Shown here piece by piece: positions 6,061 to 8,140 of a stretch of DNA of 8,140 bases. This stretch comes from Candidatus Baldrarchaeota archaeon (GTDB taxonomy: Archaea; Asgardarchaeota; Baldrarchaeia; Baldrarchaeales; DXJG01): contig JAUQZC010000015.1 in assembly GCA_030587435.1 (NCBI GenBank), positions 1-8,140 on the forward strand, read 5' to 3'. The first letter of the stretch is position 1; every line of letters starts with the position of its first letter. Both the position numbers and the translations under genes were made by a program. A model generated the notes under the pieces. It saw only the letters and a list, made by a program, of their open reading frames with translations, had not been told where the DNA came from and did no database searches.

Positions 6061-6096
6061 CCGTTAAGGAAGTTTTAAACGACTTCCAACCGTTAA
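6061..6096 (+). repeat. Hairpin flanked by CCGTTAA direct repeats, just after the truncated gene
   Basis: GGAAGT (6068-6073) and ACTTCC (6082-6087) form a 6-bp stem around an 8-base AT-rich loop. CCGTTAA flanks it at 6061-6067 and 6090-6096. It begins directly after the stop codon at 6058-6060. It may be a transcription terminator, or a scar of the event that removed the end of the gene. Confidence 0.35.
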
Positions 6097-6164
6097 AATT
6101 TAAATTTGAGACCACAACTACGTAAATTAAAGAGACCAGAGAACTAACTAGATTCTACGACACA

Positions 6165-6172
6165 TTTATTTA
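6165..6172 (+). promoter_or_regulatory. TATA box for the HExxH protein gene
   Basis: TTTATTTA is centred about 35 bases before ATG 6203. No SD precedes that ATG, which suggests a leaderless or nearly leaderless transcript. Confidence 0.45.
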
Positions 6173-6202
6173 ATTCGTGACCACCAAAATTCCAAAGACA
6201 AC

Positions 6203-6961
6203 ATGATTAGATATGAGAACCATCTTTCAGCGGTGCATAAAATGCCTCTTTTTGGTCGAATCGCAAGATGGCTAAGCAAAAAACTAGGCGTCTCCCAGAA
6301 ACTAGAGTTTCTACGTGAACTTGCAGCCAAATACGGCTATGAAATCGATGCAAAACTCAGATATTTATTCCTTCTAGAATCTCCTTTAGCCACTCCCACC
6401 GAAGGTGAAAGAAAAATCCTATGCAACCCCCTATCACTTAGAAAACTCTCTTTCGAAGACATTGAAGGGGAATTTTTACATGAACATCTACACACCATCT
6501 TTAAAGAGAAATACCCTGAAATTTTTAAGAAAGCCACTGTTGAATATCAAGACCTCTTCTCCGAGTTATTTTTCGACGTAGCCATTCCAACATACATTAC
6601 ATCCGCCGTTCTAGACTACTACGATTACAAGTTCCTCGCCAAAGAAGTTTTAACACCCGAAGAATACAGGAAATACTTTAGAGGAGAATGCAAGGTAGCT
6701 GAAGACTTCCTATCCTATTTCTGCAAAACACTCACCGAGGAAAAAGAAATAGACATTGGAAGCATAGTAGTAGCAGTATACGCCTCCCTCTTACTAGAAA
6801 AATCCAACGAAATCAAAGAATCCACCTCCAAATACAACCCCGAAGCAGCCGAACTAATTAAAAAAATAGAAAACATACTTTCAAAGATAAATAAACCAGA
6901 AGACATTTTAACCGCCCTCGAAAAAATATACGAAGAAATAAAAGAAAGCCCCCTTAAATAG
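6203..6961 (+). CDS. Uncharacterised protein with HExxH and ExxxD motifs, possible zinc metallopeptidase
   Basis: I do not recognise a named family for this 252-residue protein. Residues 93-97 read HEHLH inside EGEFLHEHLHTIFKEKYPE, a classic HExxH zinc site in a helix. At 121-125, SELFFDV gives ExxxD, which could supply the third ligand (Glu121), as in M48 and thermolysin-type gluzincins; the gap between the motifs is 23 residues. The N-terminus is basic and amphipathic (MPLFGRIARWLSKKLG), and the C-terminal third is charged and helical (AAELIKKIENILSKINKPEDIL). There is no signal peptide or clear membrane span, so it is probably cytoplasmic. No neighbour explains it. The ATG at 6242 is an alternative start (residue 14). 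The coding call is confident; the peptidase role is inference from two motifs. Confidence 0.7.
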   Translation: MIRYENHLSAVHKMPLFGRIARWLSKKLGVSQKLEFLRELAAKYGYEIDAKLRYLFLLESPLATPTEGERKILCNPLSLRKLSFEDIEGEFLHEHLHTIFKEKYPEIFKKATVEYQDLFSELFFDVAIPTYITSAVLDYYDYKFLAKEVLTPEEYRKYFRGECKVAEDFLSYFCKTLTEEKEIDIGSIVVAVYASLLLEKSNEIKESTSKYNPEAAELIKKIENILSKINKPEDILTALEKIYEEIKESPLK

Positions 6962-7254
6962 CTAAGCCTAAGATTTACATTCCCTCCCAACATCTCCACC
7001 GTTCCAACCCTCACTAACTTTCTGAACATACAATAACTTTGTAACAGCAAACCTTCCCTCCAGTTTCATTGGGAAACTTTCACCGGAAAACAGTCTCATC
7101 ACACTTACTCCCCTCATTATTCCCTTAAGAAAAAATCCACACATCTCCCCTGCGTTAACCACACATTACCCCGAAAGGACATTCAGACTCAACAACACAA
7201 AAATTGAAATACGAAACATACAAACGTCCAAAATTTCACTCCATATTACTGCCC
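6962..7254. other. G-poor, C-rich spacer between convergent genes
   Basis: By hand count the plus strand has about 25 G and 96 C in 293 bases, a roughly fourfold skew not seen in the neighbouring genes. On the minus strand a 43-codon frame (7099 down to 6968, MRLFSGESFPMKLEGRF at its start) has a GAGGGGAG SD-like site 8 bases upstream. It matches nothing I know and may be a decayed gene or chance. T-rich minus-strand sequence near 7196-7203 (ATTTTTGT) could end the minus-strand transcript. I see no RNA gene. Confidence 0.4.
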
Positions 7255-7788
7255 CTACCACCCACCACTTTTCCTTCTTTTCCTATTTTTGGATTTCTCT
7301 TCCAATTCAAACTTCCTATAAAGATATACGGAGATTTTTACGCCTATCCATGTTGTGAGTAGTAGTAGGCCTATGAAGATGCCTGGATCGACAAGCCAGC
7401 TTAAAGCCTCTTTAACAACGTATGGTAGGTTTAGGAGCATAACCTTATCCGCGTACTCGAAATAGACCTCGTGCGGGAAAAGAAGCGTAAAAAGAAACAT
7501 AGGTAGTACTGCTATTATTGGGTATATTCCAGCTCTACTCCTAGCTACAATACTTGCAAGAACCATGGGTAAAAAAAAGATAAAGAGAAACCAAAAGATG
7601 GCGAAGTCTGGTCTTTGTATTCCGAATAGACTTGGAATAAGCTCGTCTAGCGGCTTTCCATGCACATGTACAAATAAACCGATGAAGAATAGAGGTAGGC
7701 TTAGGAAAAAAAGGAAGGTGAAGTATAGGCCAACAACGTCCCACTCCTTCTCAGCCCTAGACTTCCTTTTTGTTTTTCTTGGGGACAT
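7255..7788 (-). CDS. Four-helix membrane protein of unknown function
   Basis: The product has 177 residues from ATG 7788-7786, preceded by a good SD (GAGGTGG, plus-strand 7802-7796) 7 bases upstream. Hydrophobic segments lie at about 18-41, 62-82, 87-104 and 135-157. Both ends are strongly basic (MSPRKTKRKSRAEKEW and EKSKNRKRRKSGGW), so both probably face the cytoplasm. A polar loop after helix 1 contains HVHGKPLDELIPSLFG, and another after helix 3 contains PHEVYFEYADK. I do not recognise the family. It starts 4 bases after the stop of the upstream minus-strand gene and its SD overlaps that gene's end, so the two form an operon. If the upstream gene is YdjM-like, this protein may work with it at the membrane; that is inference. 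Confidence 0.7.
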   Translation of the reverse strand: MSPRKTKRKSRAEKEWDVVGLYFTFLFFLSLPLFFIGLFVHVHGKPLDELIPSLFGIQRPDFAIFWFLFIFFLPMVLASIVARSRAGIYPIIAVLPMFLFTLLFPHEVYFEYADKVMLLNLPYVVKEALSWLVDPGIFIGLLLLTTWIGVKISVYLYRKFELEEKSKNRKRRKSGGW

Positions 7789-7792
7789 CAGT

Positions 7793-8138
7793 TTACCACC
7801 TCAGAGAATATAAGCCTAGAAACAAGGCGAAAAGAGCTATGTCGGTTAGTCCTATCGTTACCTCTGCTGCCCTATTGTTGCTGAACCTTTTTGGTCTAAG
7901 CGAGTAAATTATGTGTGTTATTCCCTTGTATCCAAGTTTCCTAAACAGCAACCCTAGGACGGAGTGTCCAACCACCCGTCTCCCAGCAGACTTTAGGAAA
8001 CCGTCTCCAAGAGAAGTGGCGAAGATCAAGCAAACCGCAAATCAAAGCTGCAAGCGCCGAATATAGCCAAGCAATCGGCTTCTTCGCCCAAGACCGTCTC
8101 ATTAACAATGCTACTCCAAAGTGTAATGCTGCGGTAGT
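7793..8138 (-). pseudogene. YdjM-like membrane protein, frameshifted, start outside window
   Basis: Two overlapping minus-strand frames together read like one protein. The first runs from the right edge (8138) to a stop at 7941 and contains ALHFGVALLM, a hydrophobic helix PIAWLYSALAALICGLL, then DLRHF. The second, one base further on, is open from 8041 and continues GDGFLKSAGRRVVGHSVLGLLFRKLG through a last helix (IGLTDIALFALFLGLYSL) to a stop at 7793. The order small N-terminal His, D-x-x-H, then R-x-x-G-H-S resembles the YdjM / putative metal-dependent hydrolase membrane family (D-x-D-H and H-R-G-x-T-H-S). The break lies at about 8041-7990. It may be a real frameshift or an assembly error. 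The start is probably only a few codons outside the window. Confidence 0.5.
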
Positions 8139-8140
8139 TC

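Noticed and set aside
7565..7813. Plus-strand frame opposite the four-helix membrane gene
   Set aside because: It is antisense to a well-supported gene with SD and membrane segments, and has no family features or start signal of its own.
1..8140. CRISPR array, tRNA, rRNA or insertion sequence
   Set aside because: No regularly spaced repeats, cloverleaf, rRNA-like segment, transposase or terminal inverted repeats were seen on reading both strands.

Overview
The window looks like archaeal chromosomal DNA from a low-GC organism. Genes are preceded either by TATA-like boxes about 25-35 bases before the start or by strong GGTG/GAGGTG Shine-Dalgarno (SD) sites. The gene content is also archaeal in style: a VapBC pair, a zinc-ribbon/TM2 protein, a DUF4139 protein and an ECF vitamin-type transporter subunit. 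A Bathyarchaeia-like or other Thermoproteota lineage is a guess; no marker gene is present to fix it.

Layout. Bases 2-331 carry the 3' end of an RNase HI gene with an unusual basic C-terminal extension. Bases 387-1940 encode a coiled-coil DUF4140/DUF4139 protein. Bases 2045-2524 encode a zinc-ribbon plus TM2-type membrane protein with its own promoter. Bases 2614-4222 form a probable operon of vapB, vapC and a PLP-dependent threonine/serine dehydratase, behind a TATA box and GTGTACA repeats that look like an operator. A 226-base regulatory gap follows, with direct repeats, a TATA box and a 32-base near-perfect palindrome over the predicted transcription start of an ECF transporter S component (4449-5228). 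Next is a dimethylargininase-like gene (5455-6060) that ends before the catalytic-cysteine region, followed at once by a small hairpin. Bases 6203-6961 encode an unrecognised protein with HExxH and ExxxD motifs. Bases 6962-7254 are a very G-poor, C-rich stretch between convergent genes. On the minus strand, a four-helix membrane protein (7255-7788) lies downstream of a frameshifted YdjM-like membrane gene that runs to the right edge (7793-8138).

The genes do not form one clear pathway; this is mostly a string of short transcription units with several signs of decay. The best leads are the palindromic control region of the transporter, the truncated dimethylargininase, the orphan HExxH protein, and the coupling of a toxin-antitoxin pair to a metabolic enzyme. 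In three genes a GTG inside the SD sequence lies exactly 9 bases before the more likely start, so automatic start calls here may be too long.
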